Source: Sulfurimonas sp. (GTDB lineage Bacteria > Campylobacterota > Campylobacteria > Campylobacterales > Sulfurimonadaceae). From it: DNA of 64,000 bases. The position numbers and the translations under genes are program-made. Location of the stretch: the NCBI GenBank assembly GCA_021732045.1, contig JAKFWK010000002.1:372001-436000 (forward strand). Direction: 5' to 3'. The notes beneath the pieces were generated by a model that was not told the DNA's origin, searched no databases, and saw nothing but the letters and a program-made list of their open reading frames with translations. Every line of letters starts with the position of its first letter. Position 1 is the stretch's first letter. Shown in pieces: positions 54,694 through 63,742 of the stretch.

Positions 54694-55215
54694 CTAAAAC
54701 TCCTCCAGACATGATGCAGTCCCCTCTGATACTCTGCAGTACTTTGAATCTTTATCAAACGAAATCATATATGGACGAAGCTTCATATCCAGTTTTTTTG
54801 CAACCTCCGAGACTTCCACTAACATTTTAAGTGTTTTTTCATTCGCTTTAAAATCTGCTAAATCAACTTCATCTCCATCCACCATTATTTCAATTAGACT
54901 TTTTTGTGGATTATCTGACTGATAAATATATTGCATAGTTTTTTCAGAGTCAAGTCTTGGCAATCTGTATAAAAATATATGGTAAGTGTTTGAGAGTTGA
55001 AGAAGTTTATTTGCGTTTATCTGCTTCATAAGAGTGCGAGACGAGCTACACAATGGGTCTAAAAAAACATAAACATCACTCATATGTCCGGTTCCAATGT
55101 TTATGGCATTGTGTGAGATTTTCTCTAACATAGCTTTTGGTTTCTCTTCAAGAGAAACATTTTGTCCACCAAGAAGTGTTGCCACAAACAGAAGAAGTGC
55201 GATTATATATCTCAT
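54694..55215 (-). CDS. Secreted thioredoxin-fold protein with lost CxxC
   Basis: About 173 residues from the ATG at 55213-55215 (AAAGGA upstream); a longer frame to 55248 has no ribosome site. Signal peptide about 1-16. The DsbC/DsbG-like strand-turn VYVFLDPLCSSSRTLMKQI carries one Cys where a CxxC would be (LCSSS), so it cannot be a normal oxidoreductase. Two more Cys (YCRVSEGTASC) close to the C-terminus may bond to each other. Its start region lies 13 bases after the ThiF-like gene. Function unknown. Confidence 0.7.
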   Translation of the reverse strand: MRYIIALLLFVATLLGGQNVSLEEKPKAMLEKISHNAINIGTGHMSDVYVFLDPLCSSSRTLMKQINANKLLQLSNTYHIFLYRLPRLDSEKTMQYIYQSDNPQKSLIEIMVDGDEVDLADFKANEKTLKMLVEVSEVAKKLDMKLRPYMISFDKDSKYCRVSEGTASCLEEF

Positions 55216-55228
55216 TTTAAATCCTTTT

Positions 55229-55900
55229 CTATGGTTTTGGGAGGGCAAATTTTTGCGTTACTAGCTCTCCATCATTATTGAAAAACAGATAGTAAAGCCA
55301 ATCTTTCTTGACACTAAGCCCGGCCAAATATCTTAGTGCCAGATTTGCTTGAAGTGACGCTATGTGCATAACTATCGGGGCAGTAATACCCTGTGGTGTT
55401 CTAGAGGTAATTTTAAAGGCATCACTGAAATTTGCATTTTCAAAAAAACAGACCTGACCGTGAAATGCCTCCACGCTCCCATAAATCCACGGTATATTTT
55501 TACTCTTTGCCCAGATACTTATCTGCTCTCTTACAACAAGATTGTCTGTTGCATCTAAGATCAAGTCAAACTTCAAATCTTTTTTTGTAAACCCACTAAA
55601 ATCGCACTCATGAGCAAAAGCTTTTACAAATGGGCATCTCTGCTCAATAATTTCTGCATTAAGACGCGCTTTATTTTTACCCTCATCACCTATCTTAAAA
55701 GCAATTTGACGATGAATATTATGGGTAGAGACTTCATCAAAATCAACCATGTGTATTTCGCCAATCCCACTTGCTCCAAGAGCAAAAGCGAGAGAACTGC
55801 CAAGTCCTCCAGCACCGATAATGGCAATTTTTTTGTTCTGAAGTGAAGCTTGGGTCTCTTCGCCCCACAACTGAATTTGTCTATGAAAAAAATTTATCAT
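55229..55900 (-). CDS. ThiF/MoeB-family E1-like adenylyltransferase
   Basis: 223 residues. N-terminal FHRQIQLWGEETQASLQ, nucleotide loop IAIIGAGGLGSSLAFALGASG, MVDFDEVSTHNIHRQI with the Arg finger, and LILDATDNLVVREQIS. The C-terminal zinc Cys pairs of many ThiF/MoeB proteins are absent, so it is a short, zinc-less variant. It should adenylate the C-terminus of a ubiquitin-like sulfur carrier (ThiS or MoaD); neither is nearby, so the pathway (thiamine or molybdopterin) is open. Confidence 0.82.
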   Translation of the reverse strand: MINFFHRQIQLWGEETQASLQNKKIAIIGAGGLGSSLAFALGASGIGEIHMVDFDEVSTHNIHRQIAFKIGDEGKNKARLNAEIIEQRCPFVKAFAHECDFSGFTKKDLKFDLILDATDNLVVREQISIWAKSKNIPWIYGSVEAFHGQVCFFENANFSDAFKITSRTPQGITAPIVMHIASLQANLALRYLAGLSVKKDWLYYLFFNNDGELVTQKFALPKP

Positions 55901-55986
55901 AGCTTTACCTTTGTGAAAAAATCATTACATAATACAAATATGACAGAAAAATCAAAATATTTTAAAATAGAGCTTCGCTAAAACTA

Positions 55987-57801
55987 CTACTCTACCGTCA
56001 CACTTTTTGCAAGATTTCTAGGCATATCAACATCGTTGCCAAGTCTTACAGATATTTCTAGAGAAAGAAGCTGAACTACAATCATCATCTCATAAAATTC
56101 AAGCATATAGTGTTTACATGAGGAAATCTGCACAAAGTCATCTGCTTTGTCAAACTCCTCACTGCTTATAACACATATAGTTGAATCCCTTGCACTAAGT
56201 TCTTCTACATTGCTTTTTGTTTTTTCATAGTGAAGATGTTGCGGAAGTAGTGCAATAGTGAAAAGTTCTGGGTCAGCTAAAGCTATTGGACCATGTTTCA
56301 TCTCTCCAGCTGGATAACCCTCAGCATGTAGATATGAAATCTCTTTAAGTTTTAAAGCACCCTCAAGCGCCAAAGGATAAAAAATATCTCTACCTATAAA
56401 GAAAAAGCCATGTCCGTGAAGGTATCTTTTCGAGAGTCGCTTCATCTTTTCATGAAGCACTTCTGTTACTTTTGTGTGTTTTGGAACTTCTCTTAAGAGT
56501 GCAATCTGATTGGCTATATCTGTGCCACTTAGAGAATTTCTTATTTTTGCTACATAAAGAGAGAGCATCCAAAAAACAGTAACTTGCGTGGCAAAAGCTT
56601 TTGTTGAGGCAACACCTTTTTCTATACCAGCTCTAGTAAGAATGGCTGCATCAGCCAAACGAACCATAGATGAGTTATCAACATTACAGATAACTAAAGT
56701 TTTAAGTCCTGCTTTTTTTGCCATTTTTAGTGTCTCTAGCGTATCGGCCGTTTCTCCGCTTTGGGAAATCACAACAAAAAGAGTGTCTTTGCTCATAATT
56801 GGGTTACGATATCTAAATTCACTTGCAACCTCTAGTGAAGTTTTGACTTTTGCATATCTTTCAAAAAGATAAAATGCGCTCATAGCTGAGTGATAAGATG
56901 TTCCACAAGCACAAAACTTTATCTCACTTATCCCATAAAAAAGATTTTCATTAAGCTCTTCAAAAATAACTTCACTTTCACTCAGCCTGCCCATAAGAGT
57001 ATCCGAAATCACACTGCTTTGCTCATAAATCTCTTTTTCCATAAAAAATCTAAACCCATCTTTTTGAGCGGAGAGTTTATTTTGTGAAAGAGGCACAAAC
57101 TTAGCGTCTCTTTGTGTGCCATTTGCGCTGAAAATCATAAGTTTTTTAGGTGTAACATAACCAAAATCACCATCTTCAAAGTAATTTACACTGTTACACT
57201 GCCCAATCAAAGGAGTATCAGAAGATGCGAAATAACTATCATTTTGCTCATCAACTCCAATCAACATAGGAGAACCTTGCTTTGCAAAAAATATTGTATC
57301 AGGCTCTGATTTTGTCACAAGTAAAATTGCATAAGCACCTTGAAGCTCACCCACTGTTTTTGAAAAAGCATCAAATGAGTTTTTTAACAACTTTAGATTT
57401 TTCTCAAACTGATGAACTATAACCTCAGTATCCGTTTGACTAAGAAAAACAACACCCTTGTCTTGAAGCTCTTTTTTGAGTTGGGCATAGTTTTCAATAA
57501 TGCCATTGTGAACAACATAAGATGACTCACCCAGATGCGGATGAGCGTTTAACTCCGTTGGTTTTCCGTGTGTCGCCCATCTTGTATGACCTATGCCAAC
57601 CGCAAAACCATGACTCTCATAATCTTTAGTTTTCTCCTCTAAGTTTACCAATTTTCCAACTGCTTTATAAATCGAGAAATTACCATCTTCTAAAACAGCA
57701 ATTCCAGCAGAATCATATCCACGATACTCTAACTCTTTAAGACCTGAGAGTAAAATTTCTTTTATATTTTTTTTGCCTAAGTATCCAACAATTCCGCACA
57801 T
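55987..57801 (-). CDS. glmS: Glutamine-fructose-6-phosphate aminotransferase (isomerizing)
   Basis: Makes glucosamine 6-phosphate for peptidoglycan and LPS. 604 residues. Class II glutaminase domain with Cys2 (MCGIVGYLG), GIGHTRWATHGKPTELNAHPH and VVHNGIIENY; two SIS domains with CACGTSYHSAMS, VISQSGETADTLE, EKGVASTKAFATQ and EISYLHAEGYPAGEMKHGPIAL; C-terminal MPRNLAKSVTVE. Nine bases after glnD in the same direction. Upstream of the mature start no glmS ribozyme is apparent. Confidence 0.97.
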   Translation of the reverse strand: MCGIVGYLGKKNIKEILLSGLKELEYRGYDSAGIAVLEDGNFSIYKAVGKLVNLEEKTKDYESHGFAVGIGHTRWATHGKPTELNAHPHLGESSYVVHNGIIENYAQLKKELQDKGVVFLSQTDTEVIVHQFEKNLKLLKNSFDAFSKTVGELQGAYAILLVTKSEPDTIFFAKQGSPMLIGVDEQNDSYFASSDTPLIGQCNSVNYFEDGDFGYVTPKKLMIFSANGTQRDAKFVPLSQNKLSAQKDGFRFFMEKEIYEQSSVISDTLMGRLSESEVIFEELNENLFYGISEIKFCACGTSYHSAMSAFYLFERYAKVKTSLEVASEFRYRNPIMSKDTLFVVISQSGETADTLETLKMAKKAGLKTLVICNVDNSSMVRLADAAILTRAGIEKGVASTKAFATQVTVFWMLSLYVAKIRNSLSGTDIANQIALLREVPKHTKVTEVLHEKMKRLSKRYLHGHGFFFIGRDIFYPLALEGALKLKEISYLHAEGYPAGEMKHGPIALADPELFTIALLPQHLHYEKTKSNVEELSARDSTICVISSEEFDKADDFVQISSCKHYMLEFYEMMIVVQLLSLEISVRLGNDVDMPRNLAKSVTVE

Positions 57802-57809
57802 TATTTAAT

Positions 57810-60332
57810 TTATCCTCTTTTTATGGTTTTTTTTGTTAGTAATTCATAAATCTTGTCAACATTATCACATATATTGTTCTGTTTTTCCATTAAGAAACTA
57901 TCTCTTACTTTATGTTTTGTACTGTGGATTTTAGCCGTTACAATATTTATGTTTAGCTCTTCAAAGCACTCCATTATATACGCCAAAAGACCTCTTTGAT
58001 TTTGTGTTTTTATACTTATTTCTGCGTGAGTTAGCGAGTGTTCGCAGTCGATGGTTACCTCATCTGGATTTATCTCTACACTTCTCATCTGCACATGCAA
58101 GCTCATATCGAAGGCTTTTTTGATTATATCTTCAAGTTCCATAACCTCATCGCTATCAATATTTTCTATAAACTCAATTTTAAAATATTTAACGCCATCA
58201 AAAAGCGTAAAAATCTCCATAGATGCAACATCAAGACGACTAAGGGTTGCTAATAAAAAGCCGATGTTTAGAGGGATTTTTCTATATATCTCGATGCTAA
58301 GAGAACCATTTGTCTCTATTGTAAAGTCATATTTGTCCATCTTATTTGCCTTAACCGCAATGCTTATAATGTCTAAAAGTGTGTGTTTAAAAAAGAAAAG
58401 ACTTGATTCTATACTAAGGAGTTTACTTTGCAATATTTTTGGTAGCTCACCAAATTCTGGAAGTCTCTGAACCCTTTTTTCTATATTTGCTCTTTTTGAA
58501 GCATCAGTTATCCTCTCAAAATTTTGAGTAACCTCCAGTGCGCTTATGTATAAATCATGTAGAAGTTTTGAGTTAAATGAGCTATAAACCCCGCCACCAA
58601 CACCGTTAATGTCGGCATAAGTTAAAACATAAAGAAGATCCAGATTTTTCGCATCTCCGATGCTAGACATAAATTTATAGAGTGTTTTTTCATTATGAAT
58701 ATTCTCTTTAAAAGCAACCTCACTCATAGTCACATGCTGTCTAACCAAAAGCGCACACCTCTCAATATGCTCCTCTTTTAGTTTTAGTTTTCTTGCAATC
58801 GCAACCACCAGTTTTGCCCCAACCTCAGAGTGATCCTGCCTTCTTCCTTTTCCAGTATCATGAAAAAGTGTAACGACTTTTAAGAGAAGTTTTTCATCTG
58901 GCGAAAAAGTCTCATACAAATTTTGTATAAACGGCTCTTTTATGTTCTCTAGTGCCTCGACGGATTTTATGGAGTGGATGTCAACAGGATAGCTATGATA
59001 GCCATCAAACTGCGGCAGATGAAGAACTTTTTTAAAGTTTAAAAATAGTTTATCCAAAACTCCAGAATCATAAAACAGTTTTAAAAAGCAGTACATATCT
59101 CTTTTTTTAAGAAGCTCTTTTAAAAGAGTATAAGTCTTTGACTTTAGTGGGTATGAGATTTTTGTATATGTAAATTGGTTCAAAAAGCCAGCATCAAAGT
59201 GATACGGTTTATCTGGAAGCGCTACTAAAATTTCCAACAGTGTGTTTATGGGTTGAATTGTGAGATTATAAGATGCAAAAACTCTTCCGTCTAGCTCATA
59301 AATACCTTTGCTTATACGATTATGTCTAAATTTTGAAACATACGAAAAATCAACTATATAAGCTCTCGCCATTTTTTTAACAAAAATTTGAGTGAAATTA
59401 CTTATGCGCCACTGAGCTTCAAGCACTTTGGAGGCTAGCTTTTGCTGATTGCTAAAACCTAACATCCTGCTAACTTCTGGTATATGCTCCAAAAGAAGTC
59501 TATCTTCTTGTTTGTTTGCGATGAGATGTAGAGCTGTTCTTACCCGAAAAAGTAGCTCTAAAGCGACTCTGTACTCTTTATACTCCTCTTCCGTGTAGAG
59601 TTTATTTGTCAAATCTTTGAGTGTAGTGATACCGTATATAGTTTTTGCTATCCAAAAGATAAGATTTGAATCACGAAGTCCTCCCACGCTCTCTTTTATA
59701 TTTGGCTGCATGGAGTTTGGATACTTTTTGCGTCTAGTCTGCGCCTCTTCAATCTTTGATAAGATAAACTCTCTTTGATTATAAAGTCGTATCCTGTTTA
59801 ACTCTTTGGCAGTTGCGTGCCATGTGAAGTTTGAACCGGTTACAAACCGAGACTCAATAAGTGAAGTTTTTATAGTTATATCTTCATTACTAGCACGAAA
59901 AAGATCCCCAACTTCATGAACTCTATGTCCAAGCTTCAGTCCCGAATCCAAAATCAGATAAAAGAGCTTTTCTATAATCAACCCAGTGTTATATCCCTCG
60001 TTTTTTTCATAAACTATAAGCATATCGACATCGCTATGAACTGACAACTGCTCCCTCGCATAGCTCCCAAGCGCCACAATAGCGATGGGAATAGAGCCCC
60101 TCATGGGCAGATAGTTTCCAAAAACTCTTCGCAGAATTGTTTTATACATCAGCGAGATAATGGAGTCAAGCTGTTTTGTATGGTGAACCAAAAAATCTTT
60201 ACCCTGATTTTTTGTAAAAAGCTCCGGCAACGAAGTTTTGTACTCTCTTATATAAGCTTTAAAAAGTTTTGAGAGCTCGAAATCACTACCATTTTTCTCT
60301 ATGATATCTTCAATTTGTAGCACTAAATCCAA
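57810..60332 (-). CDS. glnD: [Protein-PII] uridylyltransferase/uridylyl-removing enzyme
   Basis: Senses glutamine and modifies PII. 840 residues: nucleotidyltransferase domain with ALGSYAREQLSVHSDVDMLIVY (GSxxR and DxD), helical domain with NIKESVGGLRDSN, HD domain with LFHDTGKGRRQDHSEVGAKLV, and two C-terminal ACT domains (NGSLSIEIYRKIPLNIGFL; AEISIKTQNQRGLLAYIMECFEEL). All active-site motifs are present. TTG start at 60332 with AGGA seven bases upstream; a TATAAT on this strand lies at 60358-60363. No glnB or glnA in the window. Leads into glmS. Confidence 0.93.
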   Translation of the reverse strand: MDLVLQIEDIIEKNGSDFELSKLFKAYIREYKTSLPELFTKNQGKDFLVHHTKQLDSIISLMYKTILRRVFGNYLPMRGSIPIAIVALGSYAREQLSVHSDVDMLIVYEKNEGYNTGLIIEKLFYLILDSGLKLGHRVHEVGDLFRASNEDITIKTSLIESRFVTGSNFTWHATAKELNRIRLYNQREFILSKIEEAQTRRKKYPNSMQPNIKESVGGLRDSNLIFWIAKTIYGITTLKDLTNKLYTEEEYKEYRVALELLFRVRTALHLIANKQEDRLLLEHIPEVSRMLGFSNQQKLASKVLEAQWRISNFTQIFVKKMARAYIVDFSYVSKFRHNRISKGIYELDGRVFASYNLTIQPINTLLEILVALPDKPYHFDAGFLNQFTYTKISYPLKSKTYTLLKELLKKRDMYCFLKLFYDSGVLDKLFLNFKKVLHLPQFDGYHSYPVDIHSIKSVEALENIKEPFIQNLYETFSPDEKLLLKVVTLFHDTGKGRRQDHSEVGAKLVVAIARKLKLKEEHIERCALLVRQHVTMSEVAFKENIHNEKTLYKFMSSIGDAKNLDLLYVLTYADINGVGGGVYSSFNSKLLHDLYISALEVTQNFERITDASKRANIEKRVQRLPEFGELPKILQSKLLSIESSLFFFKHTLLDIISIAVKANKMDKYDFTIETNGSLSIEIYRKIPLNIGFLLATLSRLDVASMEIFTLFDGVKYFKIEFIENIDSDEVMELEDIIKKAFDMSLHVQMRSVEINPDEVTIDCEHSLTHAEISIKTQNQRGLLAYIMECFEELNINIVTAKIHSTKHKVRDSFLMEKQNNICDNVDKIYELLTKKTIKRG

Positions 60333-60383
60333 GTGAGCGTCCTAATTTTTTTACTCTATTATAATCAAATAACTCTAATCGGA

Positions 60384-60389
60384 TATAAT
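60384..60389 (+). promoter_or_regulatory. -10 element of the ABM-domain gene
   Basis: TATAAT on the plus strand, 37 bases before the ATG. It faces a minus-strand TATAAT for glnD at 60358-60363 in the 93-base divergent spacer. Confidence 0.45.
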
Positions 60390-60425
60390 TTGTCAGATTA
60401 AAATTTAAACATCAAGTGAGAAAAA

Positions 60426-60713
60426 ATGACAATAACAAAAAAAGTAACATTTATAGCAAAAGATGACGGCATAGAGATGATGAAAAAGCTGCTAAGCGCA
60501 ATGGTTAAGCCATCCAAAGCAGAGGATGGATGCATATTTTACGAGATTTTCCAATGCAAAGAGAGACCAGAAAAGTTTTTTGCAGTTGAGACATGGAGAG
60601 ATGAAGCGGCACTAGACGGACACAAAGCGTCAGAGCATTATAAGGTCTATAAATCGAGCTATGAAGAGTATTGTTTGGATAAATATAGTGACGAATTAGA
60701 GGTTTTGGGGTAA
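60426..60713 (+). CDS. Antibiotic biosynthesis monooxygenase (ABM) domain protein
   Basis: 95 residues, a ferredoxin-like dimeric alpha/beta barrel. Family marks: KKVTFIAKDDGIEMMKKLLSAMV, EDGCIFYEIFQC, FFAVETWRDEAALDGHKASEHY (the W-x-D/S and H-x-x-S/T-x-H/F elements). The family includes quinol monooxygenases (YgiN), LsrG and many of unknown role, so the substrate is not readable. It lies 43 bases upstream of the Septu-like ATPase in the same direction and marks the edge between core and accessory genes. GTGAG ribosome site. Confidence 0.82.
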   Translation: MTITKKVTFIAKDDGIEMMKKLLSAMVKPSKAEDGCIFYEIFQCKERPEKFFAVETWRDEAALDGHKASEHYKVYKSSYEEYCLDKYSDELEVLG

Positions 60714-60756
60714 GTATTAAATACAACGATTTATAAATATTTGTTAGAGGTGTAAA

Positions 60757-62466
60757 ATGGAACTGGTTTATCTTTGGGTAGAAGAGTATAAAAATATCAA
60801 GAATCAGGGGTTTAATTTTTCGCCGAGGTTTAAATGTAAGTATGAAGATGGCAAATTAACTATTGATGAGAATAAAGCACATGTAAGTATTTTTCCTGAC
60901 AATATCAATGTCACGGCTATTGTGGGGGAGAATGGGAGCGGAAAAAGTACACTTTTAAAAATGTTACTTAATATATTTGCTGAAGGCTATGACAAACCAC
61001 CCTTTGATTATATATTAGTATATGATGATAATGGTAGTTTGTCATGTTCTAAAAACATAAAGTTTAATGATATTAATAACTTAATTAAAGGCTATAGAGA
61101 TTTTAATATTTATGATGAAGGTTTATCAAATTACCACGATGATGTAGTAGCTGTTTATTTAAATAATGAAGTTCAAAATATATTTACAGATAAAGAATCT
61201 CATTCTAATGAACAGCTATCTAAACATCATATTCCATTTTTAACAACTAGAGAAAGAAGCTTATTTGTGCTAGAAAATCATATGCGAGGTAAATATGATT
61301 TTCTAAAATATAAAGAAAACTTTTTTATTTTAAATAAAATAATAATAAGTTTTAATGGGCATGATTATATACCGTACAAGTCGTTAACAAATGACATTGA
61401 ATATTATGATGAAGAAGGTGAAAAACATATAAAGGATATTTCTTCTAAGTTTAGAGATTATACTTTTTTTGAAAAGCTAAAAGAATTGCATTCTCTTTTT
61501 GACTTTAAAATAAAGAATCATCTAGCAATTAACACTTTAATGGATTTAAGTTCAAAAAAAAGTGCAAGCTATTTTAGAAAATACAAATTAGATGATAATT
61601 TTTTAGAGTTAATACCTAATAAAATACAAGATTCTGACACTAAATTACCTCGGTTTGAATTCAATATAGATGAATTAGATACTAAGTTATTTAAATTCTT
61701 AAAACTTCTACCGGAAGATGTGTTCACAATAGAGTTAGTAGATGTAAATAATACTTTTTTTTCACAATTAAGTTACGGAGAAAGACAATTATTAACGCAA
61801 TTGCATCTTATATTAAATAGCATTAGTAAACTAGACTATAAAACTTATCACCCTGAACAGAGATATGAGGATGGAAGTATACGAGAAGAATATTATACAA
61901 AACATGACATAAAAAAAGTTCTTCTTTTTATTGATGAATTTGAATTAGGATTGCATCCATTTTGGCAAAAAAATGTAATGAATTACATAATTGGATTTTT
62001 GAAAGAAATTGAAAAAGATTTTAATCTCGTATTAACTAGTCATTCTCCATTTATCCTTTCAGATTTACCAAAAGAAAATGTAATATTTTTAAAAAAAGAT
62101 GAAAATGGAAATTGCAAAAATGTAACTAAAGAAACAAACATAGACACTTTCGGAGCAAATATCCATACTCTTCTCTCTCACGGTTTTTTTATGAATGGTG
62201 GGCTTATGGGGGAGTTTGCGAAAGAGAAGATAAATGATGTTATCTCTACTATTAAAAAAGATACTTTATCAAAAGATGAAATAAATACATGTAAAAATAT
62301 TATCTCTATTATAGGTGAGCCTATATTAAAAAAGACACTAGAGCATAAGCTTAATGAAAAGCTAAACTCTAATGAGAGTGAACTTGAAAGACTCGAAAGA
62401 GAAAAAGAAGAAATTGAAAAAAAAATAAAAAAACTCACAGGTAAATCGAATAATGAAACAAATTGA
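60757..62466 (+). CDS. PtuA-like AAA/ABC ATPase (Septu-like anti-phage system)
   Basis: 569 residues. ABC-type ATPase with a long helical insertion: Walker A GENGSGKST (57-65), signature LSYGE (338-342), Walker B LLFIDEFELGLHP (389-401), H-loop TSHSPFIL (His429). The segment IDTFGANIHTLLSHGFFMNGG (463-482) and the C-terminal coiled coil (530-562) are usual in PtuA-like defence ATPases. It overlaps the HNH nuclease gene by 14 bases. The pair matches the published Septu layout, in which the ATPase gates the nuclease during phage infection. By eye it is more A+T-rich than the core genes, consistent with transfer. GAGG ribosome site. Confidence 0.82.
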   Translation: MELVYLWVEEYKNIKNQGFNFSPRFKCKYEDGKLTIDENKAHVSIFPDNINVTAIVGENGSGKSTLLKMLLNIFAEGYDKPPFDYILVYDDNGSLSCSKNIKFNDINNLIKGYRDFNIYDEGLSNYHDDVVAVYLNNEVQNIFTDKESHSNEQLSKHHIPFLTTRERSLFVLENHMRGKYDFLKYKENFFILNKIIISFNGHDYIPYKSLTNDIEYYDEEGEKHIKDISSKFRDYTFFEKLKELHSLFDFKIKNHLAINTLMDLSSKKSASYFRKYKLDDNFLELIPNKIQDSDTKLPRFEFNIDELDTKLFKFLKLLPEDVFTIELVDVNNTFFSQLSYGERQLLTQLHLILNSISKLDYKTYHPEQRYEDGSIREEYYTKHDIKKVLLFIDEFELGLHPFWQKNVMNYIIGFLKEIEKDFNLVLTSHSPFILSDLPKENVIFLKKDENGNCKNVTKETNIDTFGANIHTLLSHGFFMNGGLMGEFAKEKINDVISTIKKDTLSKDEINTCKNIISIIGEPILKKTLEHKLNEKLNSNESELERLEREKEEIEKKIKKLTGKSNNETN

Positions 62467-63343
62467 TTTATCAATAGTTAATGAAGCATTTTTTCAAAGT
62501 TATTTAGAGTCTGTTGATATAGATAAAATCAAAATCTCTTTAAAAAAATTAAAACCTCAATCAAAATTTAAAAACCTTATTGACAACCTAGAAAATTTGA
62601 TAAAAGCAGACATAAGTAATATTCAAACAAAATATTTAACTTTACTAAACCACTGTTCTCCAAAAGAAAAAAAGAAAATCGAAAATATATTTAATTACTC
62701 AGCTAATAGACAAAAAGAAAATTTTATGGAACACTTCAAAAAACTAAATCTAAAAAGTTGCCCTTTTTGCAATAACAACTATGTTTATTTTTATAAAGTA
62801 GGTGCAAAAAAGTTTAATACATTAGCCACATTAGAACACTATTACCCAAAAGTAAAATATCCTCACTTATCGTTATCTTTTTATAATCTCATACCCTCTT
62901 GCGCTACATGTAACAGTAAGTTTAAAGGAAACGAAACTCAGGAGGGAAATATACTTCATCCTTATTATGAATGTTTTGATGAAAAAGCGAAATTTAGCGT
63001 AAGTGTAAACACGCTTGGTATCGAAAAAGATATAGAACTAGAAGTAAATATAAAATCTACCGATGAAAGATGCAAAAAAAGCATAGAGCGATTTCAGCTA
63101 GATAAGATATATAAAGAGCACAATGACATTGCAAAAGAGATATGGAACAAAGCACAACTTTACAATGAATCAAGAATAGACGAACTTTATAAGAGTTTTT
63201 ATAAAGAGTTAGGGTATTTAAAAGAGGATGTAAAAAACTTTGCTTTTTGCAGTTATTTAGACAAAAAAGATATTCATAAAAGAAATCATACGAAGTTAAC
63301 ACAAGACATTTTAAAACAGTTTAAAATAATAAAAAAAATATGA
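62453..63343 (+). CDS. PtuB-like HNH nuclease (Septu-like anti-phage system)
   Basis: 296 residues. Zinc-finger HNH site: CPFC (103-106), LEHYYPK with Glu128/His129, YNLIPSCATCN with Asn145 and Cys150/Cys153. The order Cx2C - EHYYPKxxYPxLxLxxxNLIPSCxxCN is that of PtuB and related defence nucleases. The N-terminal 100 residues are helical and Lys-rich; the C-terminal half (about 180-296) is of unknown fold. All metal and catalytic residues look present. ATG lies inside the end of the ATPase gene, so translation is coupled. A hairpin terminator follows. Confidence 0.83.
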   Translation: MKQIDLSIVNEAFFQSYLESVDIDKIKISLKKLKPQSKFKNLIDNLENLIKADISNIQTKYLTLLNHCSPKEKKKIENIFNYSANRQKENFMEHFKKLNLKSCPFCNNNYVYFYKVGAKKFNTLATLEHYYPKVKYPHLSLSFYNLIPSCATCNSKFKGNETQEGNILHPYYECFDEKAKFSVSVNTLGIEKDIELEVNIKSTDERCKKSIERFQLDKIYKEHNDIAKEIWNKAQLYNESRIDELYKSFYKELGYLKEDVKNFAFCSYLDKKDIHKRNHTKLTQDILKQFKIIKKI

Positions 63344-63397
63344 TAAAAATAATCATCCAAAAAAACATTAATAGAGAAAACCACAAAAAGACAATAG

Positions 63398-63441
63398 AAA
63401 TATTAGATATTAAATTTAACTAAATCTCTAATATTTTCTTT
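63398..63441 (+). terminator. Probable terminator after the Septu-like pair
   Basis: Ten-base arms AAATATTAGA (63398-63407) and TCTAATATTT (63427-63436) with a 19-base loop, followed by TCTTT. The stem is A+T-rich, so it is weak, but it is placed between the nuclease gene and the toxin-antitoxin promoter. Confidence 0.4.
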
Positions 63442-63467
63442 ACAAAAATAGCGTAAAATTATATACT
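63439..63467 (+). promoter_or_regulatory. Sigma-70 promoter of the toxin-antitoxin operon
   Basis: TTTACA (63439-63444) and TATACT (63462-63467) separated by exactly 17 bases, 24 bases before the antitoxin ATG. A short inverted repeat TATC-N5-GATA (63467-63479) overlaps the start point and could be the antitoxin's operator. Confidence 0.6.
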
Positions 63468-63491
63468 ATCGTAAAGATAAAGGGGTTTAAA

Positions 63492-63740
63492 ATGAGAAGA
63501 GCTGTTAATATAAGGTTGGATGAGAGGGTTATTATTACTCTAAATCAATTAAGTGGTGAGTTACACACTACAAAGACAGATGTAATAGAAAAAGCCATTG
63601 AATTTTTCTCTCAACAAAATTCTTTAAAGCAAAACAAATTACTATCTTTTGCAGGCAAGATAAAAAACAGTGATGCTGACGCTATGCTAGAGGCTATTTC
63701 AAGTGATAAAAATAGTAAAGATTTTGAGTTAGAGCTATAG
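63492..63740 (+). CDS. Ribbon-helix-helix antitoxin
   Basis: 82 residues. N-terminal RHH DNA-binding fold: MRRAVNIRLDERVIITLNQLSGELHTTKTDVIEKAIEFFSQ (strand, helix, helix, about 3-42). The C-terminal half (LLSFAGKIKNSDADAMLEAISSDKNSKDFELEL) is acidic and probably wraps the toxin. Two bases separate it from the PIN-domain gene, the standard order antitoxin then toxin. It should repress its own promoter. AAAGGGG ribosome site. Confidence 0.85.
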   Translation: MRRAVNIRLDERVIITLNQLSGELHTTKTDVIEKAIEFFSQQNSLKQNKLLSFAGKIKNSDADAMLEAISSDKNSKDFELEL

Positions 63741-63742
63741 AG

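Noticed and set aside
57802..57809. glmS ribozyme upstream of glmS
   Set aside because: Only 8 bases separate glmS from glnD, leaving no room for the ribozyme.
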